From NCBI RefSeq assembly GCF_041228405.1, contig NZ_CP133888.1, positions 3,906,001-3,970,000 of the forward strand: a DNA stretch of 64,000 bases, given 5' to 3'. The notes below the pieces were generated by a model. The model had not been told where the DNA came from. It saw nothing but the letters and a program-made list of their open reading frames with translations, and did no database searches. Positions 42,715 through 51,384 of this stretch are shown in pieces; the stretch's first letter is position 1, and each line of letters opens with the position of its first letter. The stretch is from Salinilacustrithrix flava. GTDB taxonomy: Bacteria > Actinomycetota > Acidimicrobiia > Acidimicrobiales > Salinilacustritrichaceae. Made by a program: the position numbers and the translations under genes.

Positions 42715-43779
42715 TCAGGCGCCGAGCGGCCGACCGGTCCGAGCGGCTCGGCGGACGGCGGCCAGCTCCGCCATCGCCTCGCGCTGCGCCCGACGGTGCG
42801 CGTCGAGGTCGTGGCGCACGGCCTCGATGCGGTCCTCGAGGGCCTGTCGGCGCTCGGCGAGGGCGTCGCCGGCCTGGTCGCCCATGGCCGCCAGCCGGGC
42901 TGCGGCCTGCTGCCAGCCGGTCCGGAACATGCCGACGTCGAAGTGCCCGGCCTCGATCAGGTTCGACTGCACGATCCGCTCGGAGGGGCGCTTCAGGTCC
43001 CGGACGATGCCGACCCGTTCGAGCAGCCACAGCGCGTAGAAGCTCGGATCCCACTCCCACCAGCGGAAGCCCTGGCGGGCGCTCGCCTGGTAGTGGTGGT
43101 GGTTGTTGTGCCACCCCTCGCCGAGGGTCAGCACGGCGATGACGGCGGAGTTCCGGCTGGTGTCCGACGTGACGTAGCGACGCCGTCCGACGACGTGGGC
43201 CATGGAGTTCACGAGGAACGTGCCGTGCCAGACGGCGATCGTGGAGGCACCGAAGCCGATCACGAGCCCGGCCCAGCCGGCGATCAGGAAGCTGGCGACG
43301 GCCAGCGAGACCGGGCCGACCCAGTCGTTGCGGTTCAGCCACCGCAGCTCGGGGTACTTGGCGAAGTCCCGGATGCGCGCCTCGTCGGTGTCGGAGTACT
43401 TGTCGCACAGGATCCAGCCCACGTGGCTCCACCAGAAGCCGCGGGTCGGCGAGTGCACGTCTCGCTCGGTGTCGGACCACCGGTGGTGGTCCCGGTGGTG
43501 GGCGGCCCACCACAACGGGCCCTTCTGCAGGGCGGTCGTGCCGCCGAAGGCCATCACCGCTTGCGCCCACCGGGGGAGCCGGTAGGCCCGGTGGGCGAAG
43601 TAGCGGTGGTAGCCGGCGGTGATGAAGAACATCCGCACGACGTAGGAGACGACCGCGAGCACCACCGCTCCGGCCGGCACGCCGGTCCAGATCGCGGCGA
43701 GCGGGATGAGGTGGAAGGCGAGGAACGGCAGCGACGTGCGCACGTTCAACCGCTCGTCCGGGGGGAGAGCTCGGTTCAC
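42715..43779 (-). CDS. Membrane fatty-acid (acyl-CoA) desaturase
   Basis: A 354-residue di-iron desaturase of the delta-9 type introducing a double bond into acyl chains. The three histidine boxes are HRYFAH, HHRDHH and HNNHH, in the usual order, with hydrophobic helices between. The last about 70 residues are an Arg/Glu-rich coiled-coil-like tail (ALAERRQALEDRIEAVR). GTG 43779 has TAGGCT 7 nt upstream. That promoter overlaps the perfect palindrome at 43788..43809, so a TetR-type regulator probably controls membrane fluidity here. Confidence 0.9.
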   Translation of the reverse strand: MNRALPPDERLNVRTSLPFLAFHLIPLAAIWTGVPAGAVVLAVVSYVVRMFFITAGYHRYFAHRAYRLPRWAQAVMAFGGTTALQKGPLWWAAHHRDHHRWSDTERDVHSPTRGFWWSHVGWILCDKYSDTDEARIRDFAKYPELRWLNRNDWVGPVSLAVASFLIAGWAGLVIGFGASTIAVWHGTFLVNSMAHVVGRRRYVTSDTSRNSAVIAVLTLGEGWHNNHHHYQASARQGFRWWEWDPSFYALWLLERVGIVRDLKRPSERIVQSNLIEAGHFDVGMFRTGWQQAAARLAAMGDQAGDALAERRQALEDRIEAVRHDLDAHRRAQREAMAELAAVRRAARTGRPLGA

Positions 43780-43786
43780 CGGGTAA

Positions 43787-43792
43787 AGCCTA
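43787..43792 (-). promoter_or_regulatory. -10 box of a leaderless promoter (desaturase gene)
   Basis: TAGGCT on the minus strand, 7 nt from the GTG at 43779; five of its six bases lie in the palindrome. Confidence 0.55.
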
Positions 43793-43809
43793 CCGACCGG
43801 TCGGTAGGC
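43788..43809. promoter_or_regulatory. 22-bp perfect palindrome, probable TetR-type operator
   Basis: GCCTACCGA-CCGG-TCGGTAGGC, with both halves exact. The core ACCGACCGGTCGGT is a form common for TetR-family sites. It overlaps the desaturase -10 box, so binding would block initiation. Confidence 0.75.
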
Positions 43810-43825
43810 CCACCCACCCGACGGC

Positions 43826-44074
43826 TCAGCCCTCGTCCTCCATCTCCCCCTCCATCATCTCGTCGTCCTCGGACATGTCGTCCTCGGACATGTCGTCCTC
43901 CGACATCTCGTCCTCCGACATCTCGTCCTCGGTCATGTCCTCGGTCATGTCGTCGACCTCCTGGGTCGGGTCGGTGTCGACGGTGTCGTCGTCGTCGCCG
44001 CAGGCCCCGGCGGTGAGGCCGATGCCCACGGCCAGGCCGAGGAGCAGGCGCGTCGAACGGGAGAGGCGGTGCAT
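43826..44074 (-). CDS. Acidic repeat lipoprotein
   Basis: An 82-residue protein with a signal peptide (1-24) ending in a weak lipobox LTAGAC, then an extremely acidic region built of short repeats: MTED twice, then MSEDE, MSEDE, MSEDD, MSEDD, then EMMEGEMEDEG. The DNA shows the matching 15-bp repeats. It may bind cations or form a flexible charged tether. AAGGA stands about 8 nt before ATG 44074. It follows the molybdopterin oxidoreductase gene by 38 nt on the same strand and may be its accessory. Confidence 0.75.
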   Translation of the reverse strand: MHRLSRSTRLLLGLAVGIGLTAGACGDDDDTVDTDPTQEVDDMTEDMTEDEMSEDEMSEDDMSEDDMSEDDEMMEGEMEDEG

Positions 44075-44112
44075 GGCTGGTTCCTTCCGGTTGGGGTGGG
44101 TGTCCGCGCCCG

Positions 44113-45696
44113 TCAGCCCCGCACCGTCACCTGGACGGTGTGGAGCCCGGTCGCGCCGTCCGGCGCAGGGTCGCTGCGCTCGGCGGTCTGGGTGCTGCCC
44201 GTGGCGTCGGTGGCCCGGCAGCGGATGGTGTGCGCACCCGGGGTCGCGTCCCACTGGTGGACCCACTGGGCCCAGGTGCTGTCGTTGGCGGTGCCGCGGA
44301 GCTCGGCGGGCTGCCACGGACCGTCATCGATGCTGACCTCGACGGCCGCGATGCCGATGTGCGGCGCCCACGCCACCCCGGCGACCGGCACCACGCCGGC
44401 GTCCACGGTGCGGCGAGGGACATCGATGCGGGACTGGGTCTTGACCGGACCGAGCTTCGACCATCCACGGGGGATCCAGTAGGCGTCGAAGTCCTCGAAG
44501 CGGGTGAGCTCGATCTCGGTCAGCCACTTGGTCGCCGACACGTAGCCGTAGAGGCCGGCGACGATCAGGCGCGCGGGGTAGCCGTGGTCGGCGGGCAGCG
44601 GCTCGCCGTTCATGCCCACCGCGACCATGGCCACGCGACCATCGGTGGCCACGTCCGTCGGGAACCCGACCGTGAAGCCGTCGGTGGACCGGCCGACGAC
44701 CTGGGTGCCCTCTGCCCGCACGCCGGCCCGATCGAGCAGGTCGGCGAGCGGTACGCCGAGCCAGACGGCGTTGCCGACCAGCCCCCCACCGACCTCGTTC
44801 GAGACGCACGCGATCGTGACTGGCTCCTCGACCACGTCCATCTCCAAGAGCTCGTCGAAGGTGAGCTCGAAGGGTTCCTCGACCAGTCCCCCGACACGAA
44901 GTCGCCACGACTCGGCGTCCACCCTCGGCGTCACGAGCGCGGTGTCGATCCGGTAGAAGTCCTCCGTCGGCGTGACGTAGGGGCTGACACCGGGGATCTC
45001 GAGCACCTCCGCCTGCAGCGGCGTGCTCCGGACCGGTTGCGGCAGCACGAGCGCGTCCCGCTGGGCATCGACGATGGACCGACCCCGCAGTGACCGCGCG
45101 CCCACGGCCGTGAGGGCGGCCGCTGCGCCCGCGGCGGCGCTCACCCCGAGGAACGTCCGGCGATCGGGCGTGCGAACGCGCGGATCCTCCACGTCGCCGG
45201 CCCGGTGCAACGTCGTCGCGAGGTCGGGTCCCCGACCGATCTGGTGCATGAGCAGCCCCAGGACGCCGATGCCCGCGACCCCGCCCGTGAGGGCAGATGC
45301 CACAGCCACACCGCCGCCCGCGCTGGAGTCGGTCACCACGGCGATCAGGCCGACGACGGCGAAGGCCCCGAGCCCGACGGCAGCCAGCGCGAACGAGCGC
45401 AAGGCCAGCACGCCGAGGGCCGCACCGAGCAGGAGGCTGATGACGACGATGCCGACGACCAGGGCGACCTTGTCGTTCTGACCGAAGAGCTGGATCGCGA
45501 TGTCCTTGAGCGACGCTGCGAACCGGTCGACGAAGACGTTGCCGACCGCGGTGACCGGCCCCTCGGCCTCACCGGCGATCGCGCTCGGCAGCTGACCCGC
45601 GGCGAGCGCGGCACCCGCCGCGACGATGCCCGCGACGGCCCCGCGCCAGCGACGCTCCCGTCTGCTGCGGCTCGGGTCGCTGGGGGGCAGGGTCAT
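44113..45696 (-). CDS. Membrane-anchored molybdopterin-dependent oxidoreductase (sulfite oxidase-like)
   Basis: A 527-residue protein. Hydrophobic segments occupy about 15-175 (four helices), then a twin-arginine-like segment RRTFLGVSAAAGAAAA precedes the catalytic part. The Oxidored_molyb domain (about 245-415) carries ACVSNEVGG, whose cysteine should ligate molybdenum, and GVPLADLLDRAGV. A C-terminal Mo-co dimerisation domain follows. The natural donor, electron acceptor and substrate are unknown; relatives include YedY-like reductases. ATG 45696 overlaps the histidine kinase stop (ATGA). Confidence 0.88.
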   Translation of the reverse strand: MTLPPSDPSRSRRERRWRGAVAGIVAAGAALAAGQLPSAIAGEAEGPVTAVGNVFVDRFAASLKDIAIQLFGQNDKVALVVGIVVISLLLGAALGVLALRSFALAAVGLGAFAVVGLIAVVTDSSAGGGVAVASALTGGVAGIGVLGLLMHQIGRGPDLATTLHRAGDVEDPRVRTPDRRTFLGVSAAAGAAAALTAVGARSLRGRSIVDAQRDALVLPQPVRSTPLQAEVLEIPGVSPYVTPTEDFYRIDTALVTPRVDAESWRLRVGGLVEEPFELTFDELLEMDVVEEPVTIACVSNEVGGGLVGNAVWLGVPLADLLDRAGVRAEGTQVVGRSTDGFTVGFPTDVATDGRVAMVAVGMNGEPLPADHGYPARLIVAGLYGYVSATKWLTEIELTRFEDFDAYWIPRGWSKLGPVKTQSRIDVPRRTVDAGVVPVAGVAWAPHIGIAAVEVSIDDGPWQPAELRGTANDSTWAQWVHQWDATPGAHTIRCRATDATGSTQTAERSDPAPDGATGLHTVQVTVRG

Positions 45697-46922
45697 TGCG
45701 GGGCCTCGGCAGGCAGGCGGACGGTGAACTCGCAGCCGGGGGCCCGGTTGCGCACGGAGATGCCGCCGGCGCGGGCTTCGACCAGCCCGCGGGCGATGGC
45801 CAGGCCGAGGCCCCCACCGCCGGTGTCCCGAGACCGCGAGTCGTCCCCGCGGAAGGCCACGTCGAAGACGCGATCCAGCTCCGATGCCGGGATCCCGCCG
45901 CACTCGTCCCAGACCACGACCTCGAGGCCGGCGCCGTCGGCCCGGGCGGTCGCCCGCACGGATCCACCCATGGGCGTGTGCCGGATGGCGTTGTCGACGA
46001 CGTTGTCGATGGCCCGCCGCACATCGGCGGCCACGACCAGCTCGGGGCCGAGATCGTCGACGTCGGCGTGGAGCGTGACGCCGTGCGCATCGGCTCGGAC
46101 GGCCGCCGCCTCGATGACATCAGCGACGAGCTCGTGCAGGGGCACGAAGGGGACGTCGGCAGCCGGGGCACCGGCCTCGATGCGGGAAAGCTCGAACAGG
46201 TCGTCGACCAGCCGGGCGAGGCGCTGGACCTCCTGAACGATGGCCCGGTGGTACGACGCCACGTCCTCGGGTCCGGTCACCACCCCGTCCTCGAGCGCCT
46301 CGGCCATGGCCCGCACCGCGCCGATGGGGCTGCGCAGGTCGTGGGACACCCACGCGACCAGCTCGCGCCGCGACGACTCCAGCCGACTGGCTCGCTGGCG
46401 TGCGTCCACGAGCTGGTGGTGCGTCGCCGCCAGCACCTCGGACAACCGTTGCAGCTCCGACGTGGCCAGTCCGGTCGGCGGTGCGGGGACCTCGTCCCCG
46501 GCCAGTGCGTCGATGCGATCCCCGACCGCCTCGACGCTGTCGCCGATGCGCCGCCCGAGGACCCAGGCCGCGCTCACCCCCACGGACCCCGAAAGCACCA
46601 GCACCACGCTCAGGACGCCGAGATCGTGTGCAGACAGGAACATCGCCTGCGCCGCAACCCCGACGCCGGCAGCGGTGGCGACGACACCGACCAGCGCGAC
46701 GACCACGAGCTGCACGCGCAGATCCCGACGCCGCACACGGGCGAGCAGCACGGCGGTGCCGCCCGCCGCGGCGGTCGCCGCACCGCCGGCGAGGAGGACG
46801 AGCGTGGCCGTGTCGCGCGCGCTGACGCCGGCGAGCACTGCGGCCAGGAGGGCGGCGGCGACCCCGGCGACCACGATGGCCAGCCAGACGCGGTTGCCCC
46901 CGTTCGTGCTGGTGGCGCTCAT
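45693..46922 (-). CDS. Sensor histidine kinase
   Basis: A 409-residue kinase. The N-terminal about 145 residues hold four hydrophobic segments and no large extracellular domain, so it senses within or near the membrane. A HAMP-like linker follows (RRIGDSVEAVGDRIDALAG). HisKA has the phosphorylation site in WVSHDLRSPIGAVR. The ATPase part has N box DNAIRHTPMGG, and GGGGLGLAIARGLVE. ATG 46922 overlaps the response regulator stop. Genetic coupling to the molybdopterin oxidoreductase suggests that is a target. Confidence 0.92.
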   Translation of the reverse strand: MSATSTNGGNRVWLAIVVAGVAAALLAAVLAGVSARDTATLVLLAGGAATAAAGGTAVLLARVRRRDLRVQLVVVALVGVVATAAGVGVAAQAMFLSAHDLGVLSVVLVLSGSVGVSAAWVLGRRIGDSVEAVGDRIDALAGDEVPAPPTGLATSELQRLSEVLAATHHQLVDARQRASRLESSRRELVAWVSHDLRSPIGAVRAMAEALEDGVVTGPEDVASYHRAIVQEVQRLARLVDDLFELSRIEAGAPAADVPFVPLHELVADVIEAAAVRADAHGVTLHADVDDLGPELVVAADVRRAIDNVVDNAIRHTPMGGSVRATARADGAGLEVVVWDECGGIPASELDRVFDVAFRGDDSRSRDTGGGGLGLAIARGLVEARAGGISVRNRAPGCEFTVRLPAEAPQ

Positions 46923-47644
46923 GGTTCGAACCGATAGCCGACGCCGCGGACGGTGACCAGGTGCTGGGGCGCGCGCGGATCCGCCTCGACCTTGTCGCGG
47001 AGGCGCTGGACGTGCACGGTGACCGTGGCGGTGTCACCGATGTCGTGGCCCCAGACGTCGCGGAGGAGCTCGCGCCTCGTGAAGGCCTGTCGAGGATGGG
47101 CCATGAGATAGCCGAGGAGGTCGAGCTCGCGGGCCGTGAGCGGCAGCGGCGCCCCGGCTCGGCGCGCCTCGTGGGCGACCATGTCCAGCTCGACGTCTCC
47201 GGCCCGCAGGACCGAATCACCCTGGACCTCGATCGCCGCGGTCGCTCGCCGCAGGACGGCTCGCACCCGGGCCGTGAGCTCCCGCGGGGAGAACGGCTTG
47301 GCGACGTAGTCGTCAGCACCCAGCTCGAGCCCGGTCACCCGGTCCTCCTCCGAGCCTCGGGCTGTCAGCATGACCACTGGGATCGGGGCGACCTGGCGCA
47401 TCCGGCGGAACAGCTCGATGCCGTGCAAGCGGGGCAGCATCAGGTCGAGCACGACCAGATCCGGCAGCGACTCGAGGGCACGGCGCAGCCCCGTCTCGCC
47501 GTCGTGGACGACCTCCACGGCGAAGCCTTCGCGCTCCAGGTACCGGGCGACCACGTCAGCGAGGTTCCGATCGTCCTCGACGACCAGCACGCGAGCGGAG
47601 GCCGAACCGGAGCCCGGAGCGACGTCGATGGCGTGCGGATCCAT
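46919..47644 (-). CDS. OmpR-family response regulator
   Basis: A 241-residue DNA-binding response regulator. The receiver domain has acidic pair VVEDD, phospho-acceptor in VVLDLMLPR, and switch lysine in VAKPFSP. The winged-helix effector ends LVTVRGVGYRFEP, as in OmpR/PhoB proteins. ATG 47644 has TACGTT 6 nt upstream, which decides it over a GTG 10 codons earlier. It is the first gene of the regulator-kinase-oxidoreductase operon and is divergent from the acyl-CoA dehydrogenase. Confidence 0.92.
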   Translation of the reverse strand: MDPHAIDVAPGSGSASARVLVVEDDRNLADVVARYLEREGFAVEVVHDGETGLRRALESLPDLVVLDLMLPRLHGIELFRRMRQVAPIPVVMLTARGSEEDRVTGLELGADDYVAKPFSPRELTARVRAVLRRATAAIEVQGDSVLRAGDVELDMVAHEARRAGAPLPLTARELDLLGYLMAHPRQAFTRRELLRDVWGHDIGDTATVTVHVQRLRDKVEADPRAPQHLVTVRGVGYRFEP

Positions 47645-47650
47645 GGGTGG

Positions 47651-47656
47651 AACGTA
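47651..47656 (-). promoter_or_regulatory. -10 box of a leaderless promoter (response regulator operon)
   Basis: TACGTT on the minus strand, 6 nt from the ATG at 47644. Confidence 0.55.
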
Positions 47657-47775
47657 CGCTCGGCGAGCCTCCACGTCCCGGGCACCCTCGGGTTGTTTCG
47701 CCGATCGTTATCTCCGAGCCGTGGACCCGCGACGGGAGACGAACCGGCGACGGGGCACTGGCAACCTGCGTTGCC

Positions 47776-47781
47776 TAGTCT
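47776..47781 (+). promoter_or_regulatory. -10 box of a leaderless promoter (acyl-CoA dehydrogenase gene)
   Basis: TAGTCT, 6 nt from the ATG at 47788. Confidence 0.5.
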
Positions 47782-47787
47782 CCTGCC

Positions 47788-49941
47788 ATGTCGATCGCGA
47801 TCACTGATGACCACCGCGCCCTGTCCGACACGGCGTCCGACCTCCTGACCAAGCGAGACGCCCGCGGCGCCGCCCGAGCCCTGCTCGAGTCCGACGACGA
47901 AGCCCTCCCCGATCTGTGGAAGGACCTGGTCAGCCTCGGCTGGCTGGGCCTCCACGTGCCCGAGGCCCACGGCGGCTCCGGCTACACCCTCGAAGAGCTC
48001 GTCATCGTGGTCGAGCAGCTCGGCCGGGTCGTCGCCCCGGGCCCCTTCGTCCCCACGGTCATCGCCAGCGCGCTCGTCGCCGCCGCCGGCGACGACGAGC
48101 TGCAGGCGGCCCGGCTCCCCGGGCTCGCCGACGGCTCCGCCATCGGCGCGATCGGCCTCACCGGCTCGGTCACCGTGTCGGGCGGCACCGCGTCGGGCCA
48201 GGCCAGCCCCGTGCTGGGCGGCGGCCTCGCCGCCGTGTTCGTGGTGCGGGCCGGCGACGACGTCGCCATCATCGACGCCGGCGAGGGCGTCACGGTCGAC
48301 ACCCCCGCCAACCTCGACCCCACCCGGCGCTCGTCGCGCGTCACCTTCGACGGCGCCGCCGCCACCGTGATCCCCGGCGCGGCCCGCCTGTTCGTGGACC
48401 TGGCCCGCGTGATCCTGTCGGCCGAGGCCGCCGGCGTGGCCCAGGAGACCACCGACATGGCGGCCGCCTACGCCAAGGAGCGCGAGCAGTTCGGCCGCCC
48501 GATCGCCATGTACCAGGCGGTCAAGCACCACTGCGCCAACATGGCCGTGGCCCGCGAGCTCACCACCAGCGCCGTCTGGGACGCCGCCCGCGCCGCCGCC
48601 ACCGGCGGCGATCAGCTCAGCTACGCCGCGGCCGTGGCCGCCACGCTGGCCGGGCCCGCCGCCGACCTGTGCGCCAACCTCAACACCCAGGTGCACGGCG
48701 GCATCGCCATCACCTGGGAGCACGACGCGCACCTGTACATGCGTCGGGCCACCACCCTGCTGACGCTGCTCGAGCCCAAGCAGGCCGCCGCCGACCTGGT
48801 CGACCTCACCCGCTCGGGCGTCACCCGGGCCAAGGCCGTCGAGCTGCCGCCCGAGGCCGAGGCCATCCGCGACGAGGTGCGGACCTTCGCCGAGTCCATC
48901 AAGGACCTGTCGAAGGAGGAGCAGCGGGCGAAGCTGATCGAGACCGGCTACGTCATGCCCCAGTGGCCCAAGCCCTACGGCCGCGCCGCCGGCGCCATCG
49001 AGCAGCTCGTCATCGAGGAGGAGTTCGCCAAGGCCGGCATCCAGCGCCCCGCCTACGGCATCACCGCCTGGAACATCCTCACCATCATCCAGCACGGCAA
49101 CCAGGACCAGCTCGACCGCTGGGTCCTCCCTGCGCTGAACCAGGACGTCGTCTGGTGCCAGCTGTTCTCCGAGCCCGACGCCGGCTCCGACGCCGCGGGC
49201 GTCAAGACCAAGGCCACCCGGGTCGACGGCGGCTGGCTGGTCAACGGCCAGAAGGTCTGGACCTCCGGCGCCCACTACTCCGGCATGGGCTTCGCCACCG
49301 TGCGCACCAACCCCGACGTGCCCAAGCACGACGGCATCACGATGATGGCCATCGACATGCACGCCGAGGGCGTCGAGGTCCGACCGCTGAAGATGACCAA
49401 CGGCGGCTCGGAGTTCAACGAGGTGTTCTTCAACGACGTCTTCGTCCCCGACGACGACGTGGTCGGCCCCGTCGACGGCGGCTGGACCGTCGCCCGCTCC
49501 ACCCTCGGCAACGAGAGCGTGAGCATCGGCGGCGGTGGCGGCGGCATGTCGATGCCGGGCGCTGCGCTCGTCCCGCCCTACGACGCCAACCCGGACCGCC
49601 TCACCGGCGGCGCCGCTCGCGTCGGGCGCTACATCGCCCAGCACCAGGCCATGGGCCTGCTGAACCTGCGGGCCGCCAACCGTGCCGTCGCCGGCAGCGA
49701 GCCCGGCCCCGAGGGGGCCATGACCAAGCTGGTGCTCTCCGAGGTCGGCCACGAGGCCGCCGCCATCCTCACCGAGCTCAACGGCCCCGACGCCGCCTTC
49801 ATGGACGGTGCCGGCGGCATGAGCAACCAGCTCGTGCTGATGCACCGCGGCATGTCGATCGCCGGCGGCACGTCCGAGATCAAGCGCAACCAGATCGGCG
49901 AGCGCATCCTCGGCCTGCCCCGCGACCCGCTGTTGAAGTAG
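47788..49941 (+). CDS. Double-domain acyl-CoA dehydrogenase
   Basis: A 717-residue protein with two acyl-CoA dehydrogenase modules in tandem. The first (about 1-345) has WLGLHVPEAHGGSGYTLEEL and a C-terminal helical bundle with QVHGGIAITWEHDAH. The second (about 350-717) has QLFSEPDAGSDAAGVKTKA, VNGQKVWTSGAHYS and the closing AGGTSEIKRNQIGERI. Mycobacterial FadE heterodimers use two such chains; here they are fused, so one half is probably non-catalytic and structural. Substrate may be a steroid side chain or branched acyl-CoA. A terminator follows 18 nt after the stop. Confidence 0.92.
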   Translation: MSIAITDDHRALSDTASDLLTKRDARGAARALLESDDEALPDLWKDLVSLGWLGLHVPEAHGGSGYTLEELVIVVEQLGRVVAPGPFVPTVIASALVAAAGDDELQAARLPGLADGSAIGAIGLTGSVTVSGGTASGQASPVLGGGLAAVFVVRAGDDVAIIDAGEGVTVDTPANLDPTRRSSRVTFDGAAATVIPGAARLFVDLARVILSAEAAGVAQETTDMAAAYAKEREQFGRPIAMYQAVKHHCANMAVARELTTSAVWDAARAAATGGDQLSYAAAVAATLAGPAADLCANLNTQVHGGIAITWEHDAHLYMRRATTLLTLLEPKQAAADLVDLTRSGVTRAKAVELPPEAEAIRDEVRTFAESIKDLSKEEQRAKLIETGYVMPQWPKPYGRAAGAIEQLVIEEEFAKAGIQRPAYGITAWNILTIIQHGNQDQLDRWVLPALNQDVVWCQLFSEPDAGSDAAGVKTKATRVDGGWLVNGQKVWTSGAHYSGMGFATVRTNPDVPKHDGITMMAIDMHAEGVEVRPLKMTNGGSEFNEVFFNDVFVPDDDVVGPVDGGWTVARSTLGNESVSIGGGGGGMSMPGAALVPPYDANPDRLTGGAARVGRYIAQHQAMGLLNLRAANRAVAGSEPGPEGAMTKLVLSEVGHEAAAILTELNGPDAAFMDGAGGMSNQLVLMHRGMSIAGGTSEIKRNQIGERILGLPRDPLLK

Positions 49942-49959
49942 CAGCACCCCCGACGAGCG

Positions 49960-49989
49960 ACGAGGGCCTCCCCATCGGGAGGCCCTCGT
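49960..49989. terminator. Hairpin terminator, shared
   Basis: ACGAGGGCCTCCC (49960-49972), loop CATC, GGGAGGCCCTCGT (49977-49989): a 13-bp perfect stem. It lies between the acyl-CoA dehydrogenase stop and the convergent coiled-coil gene, so it can terminate both. Confidence 0.85.
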
Positions 49990-50007
49990 TCGCGTTCGGG
50001 GGTCAGG

Positions 50008-50682
50008 TCAGCGAGCCGACTTGCGTGCTGACTTGACGACCTCGGCCGCCTTCTTGGTGGTGGCTGCGGCCTTGGTGGCCTGGAGCGCCTCGCGCTGCTC
50101 GGCGAGCGCCTCCTTCTCGGCCTCGAGCTCGCGCTGCTTGGCCTCGCGGGCCTCGGCGTCGATGCGCTCCTGCTCGCGCGTCGCGGCGTCGGCGGCGGCC
50201 TTCTCCTTGGCGGCCGCCTGCTTCTTCACGCGCTGCTTGGCCTGCTGCTCCTCGGTGCGAGCCTGCGCCTTGCGCTTCTCGGCTCGCTTGGCGGCCGCCC
50301 GCTCCTTGCGCTGGGCCTCGGAGCGCTTGTCGGCCAGCTCCTCCTCGGCCTCGGCCCGCTTGGCCTCCGCAGCGGCCTCCGCCTCCGCGGCCGCTTCGAG
50401 CTGGCTCACCTTGGCCTTCTTCACCGTGGCCGTGTGCAGCAGGATCTCGTCGTTGAAGACGACGCCGGCGACATGGGCGACCGAGGAGGCGATCCGGTCG
50501 TAGGCGACGGCGGGTGGCCAGGTCGAGACGGCCTGGCCGGCCGACTCCTTGGCGAACACGGACTCGGCGAGCCCGACCGGCGTGCGCCACAGCCGCAACG
50601 TGGTGAGCACGGCCCCTCGGGGCAGGGCCTTGAGCTGGGAGATCATGTTCTGGTCCTCGTCTCGGGTGGTGGTGCGGGTCAC
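50008..50682 (-). CDS. Ala/Glu-rich coiled-coil protein of unknown function
   Basis: A 224-residue protein. A structured N-terminal part (about 13-85, ISQLKALPRGAVLTTLRLW and YDRIASSVAHVAGVVFNDEI) is followed by about 130 residues of charged Ala/Glu/Lys/Arg coiled coil and a basic tail KSARKSAR. No family is recognised. GTG 50682 overlaps the upstream stop (GTGA) and has GAGGAG 5 nt before it; ATG 50646, with GAGGA about 8 nt upstream, is an alternative. It is paired with the similar gene at 50679..51194. Confidence 0.75.
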   Translation of the reverse strand: MTRTTTRDEDQNMISQLKALPRGAVLTTLRLWRTPVGLAESVFAKESAGQAVSTWPPAVAYDRIASSVAHVAGVVFNDEILLHTATVKKAKVSQLEAAAEAEAAAEAKRAEAEEELADKRSEAQRKERAAAKRAEKRKAQARTEEQQAKQRVKKQAAAKEKAAADAATREQERIDAEAREAKQRELEAEKEALAEQREALQATKAAATTKKAAEVVKSARKSAR

Positions 50683-51194
50683 GACTGCTCCTCGGCGTCG
50701 AGGGCGCTCAGGCGGGCGGCGTTGGCCTTGGCCGCGTCGGCCTCCGCCTCGAGGCGGGCGACGTCCTCCTCGGCCTCGGCGCGCTCGCCGAGTGCCTCGA
50801 CCTGCTCACGCGAGGCCTGGCTGCGCTCGGCGGCCTCCTGCCGGGTGATCGCCTGCTCGCGCTGGTCGGCCTGGGCCTCGACCTGGGCTTCGGCGCGGGC
50901 TTCGGCCCGCTCGGCCTCGTCCCGGCGGCGCTGCTCCTCGACCTCGGCTTCGACGCGCTCGGCCTCGATCTCGTTCTCGGCGAGGCGGGCCTCGAGCTCG
51001 GCCTCGGTCTCGGCGCGCTCGGCCTCGGCGATCTGCTCGCGGGCGTCGTCTGCGCGGTCGATGCTGGCTTCTTCGAGGGCGCCCTCGGCGGCGAGGTCAC
51101 CGCGGTCGAACAGGTCGCCGGCCACCTGCTTGGCCTTGGCCTTCAGTCGATCGAAGGTGCTGCCTTCGGGGAGATCGCTCGTGGTGTCGGACAT
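50679..51194 (-). CDS. CsbD-like/coiled-coil acidic protein
   Basis: A 171-residue protein. Its N-terminus (about 10-55, STFDRLKAKAKQVAGDLFDR then DLAAEGALEEASID) resembles the CsbD stress-protein repeat. The rest is a highly charged Glu/Ala/Arg coiled coil with no clear breaks. ATG 51194 is chosen because AGGAG lies about 10 nt before it and the CsbD-like segment begins soon after. It is translated in coupling with 50008..50682. A stress role, perhaps as a scaffold, is inferred from the CsbD neighbourhood. Confidence 0.75.
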   Translation of the reverse strand: MSDTTSDLPEGSTFDRLKAKAKQVAGDLFDRGDLAAEGALEEASIDRADDAREQIAEAERAETEAELEARLAENEIEAERVEAEVEEQRRRDEAERAEARAEAQVEAQADQREQAITRQEAAERSQASREQVEALGERAEAEEDVARLEAEADAAKANAARLSALDAEEQS

Positions 51195-51326
51195 GGGTTG
51201 CCTGCTCCTGGGTGGTCGGGGGTGCGGTGACCCGCAGGAACTGTCGTTACCCGTTCGCAACATTCCCCGTCACCCAGCCGCCGGGACATGCGTCACAGCC
51301 GGTGACCCATCCGAGCCCGGACGCGC

Positions 51327-51355
51327 CACGGCCCCAGGGCGAGCCCGGGGCCGTG
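51327..51355. terminator. Hairpin terminator of the CsbD gene
   Basis: CACGGCCCC (51327-51335) pairs with GGGGCCGTG (51347-51355); inside, GGG pairs with CCC around a 4-nt loop. It lies 30 nt downstream of the CsbD stop on the minus strand. Confidence 0.75.
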
Positions 51356-51384
51356 TTGTGCGCAGATGTCGGTCGAGGCCGTCG

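Noticed and set aside
43865..43935. Short direct repeats as a CRISPR array
   Set aside because: Repeats are 15 bp, contiguous, without spacers, and encode the MSED pentapeptides.
46922..46950. tRNA-like TTCGAACC sequence
   Set aside because: No acceptor, D or anticodon arms around it; it is the C-terminal coding end of the response regulator. Similar TTCGA hits elsewhere also fail.
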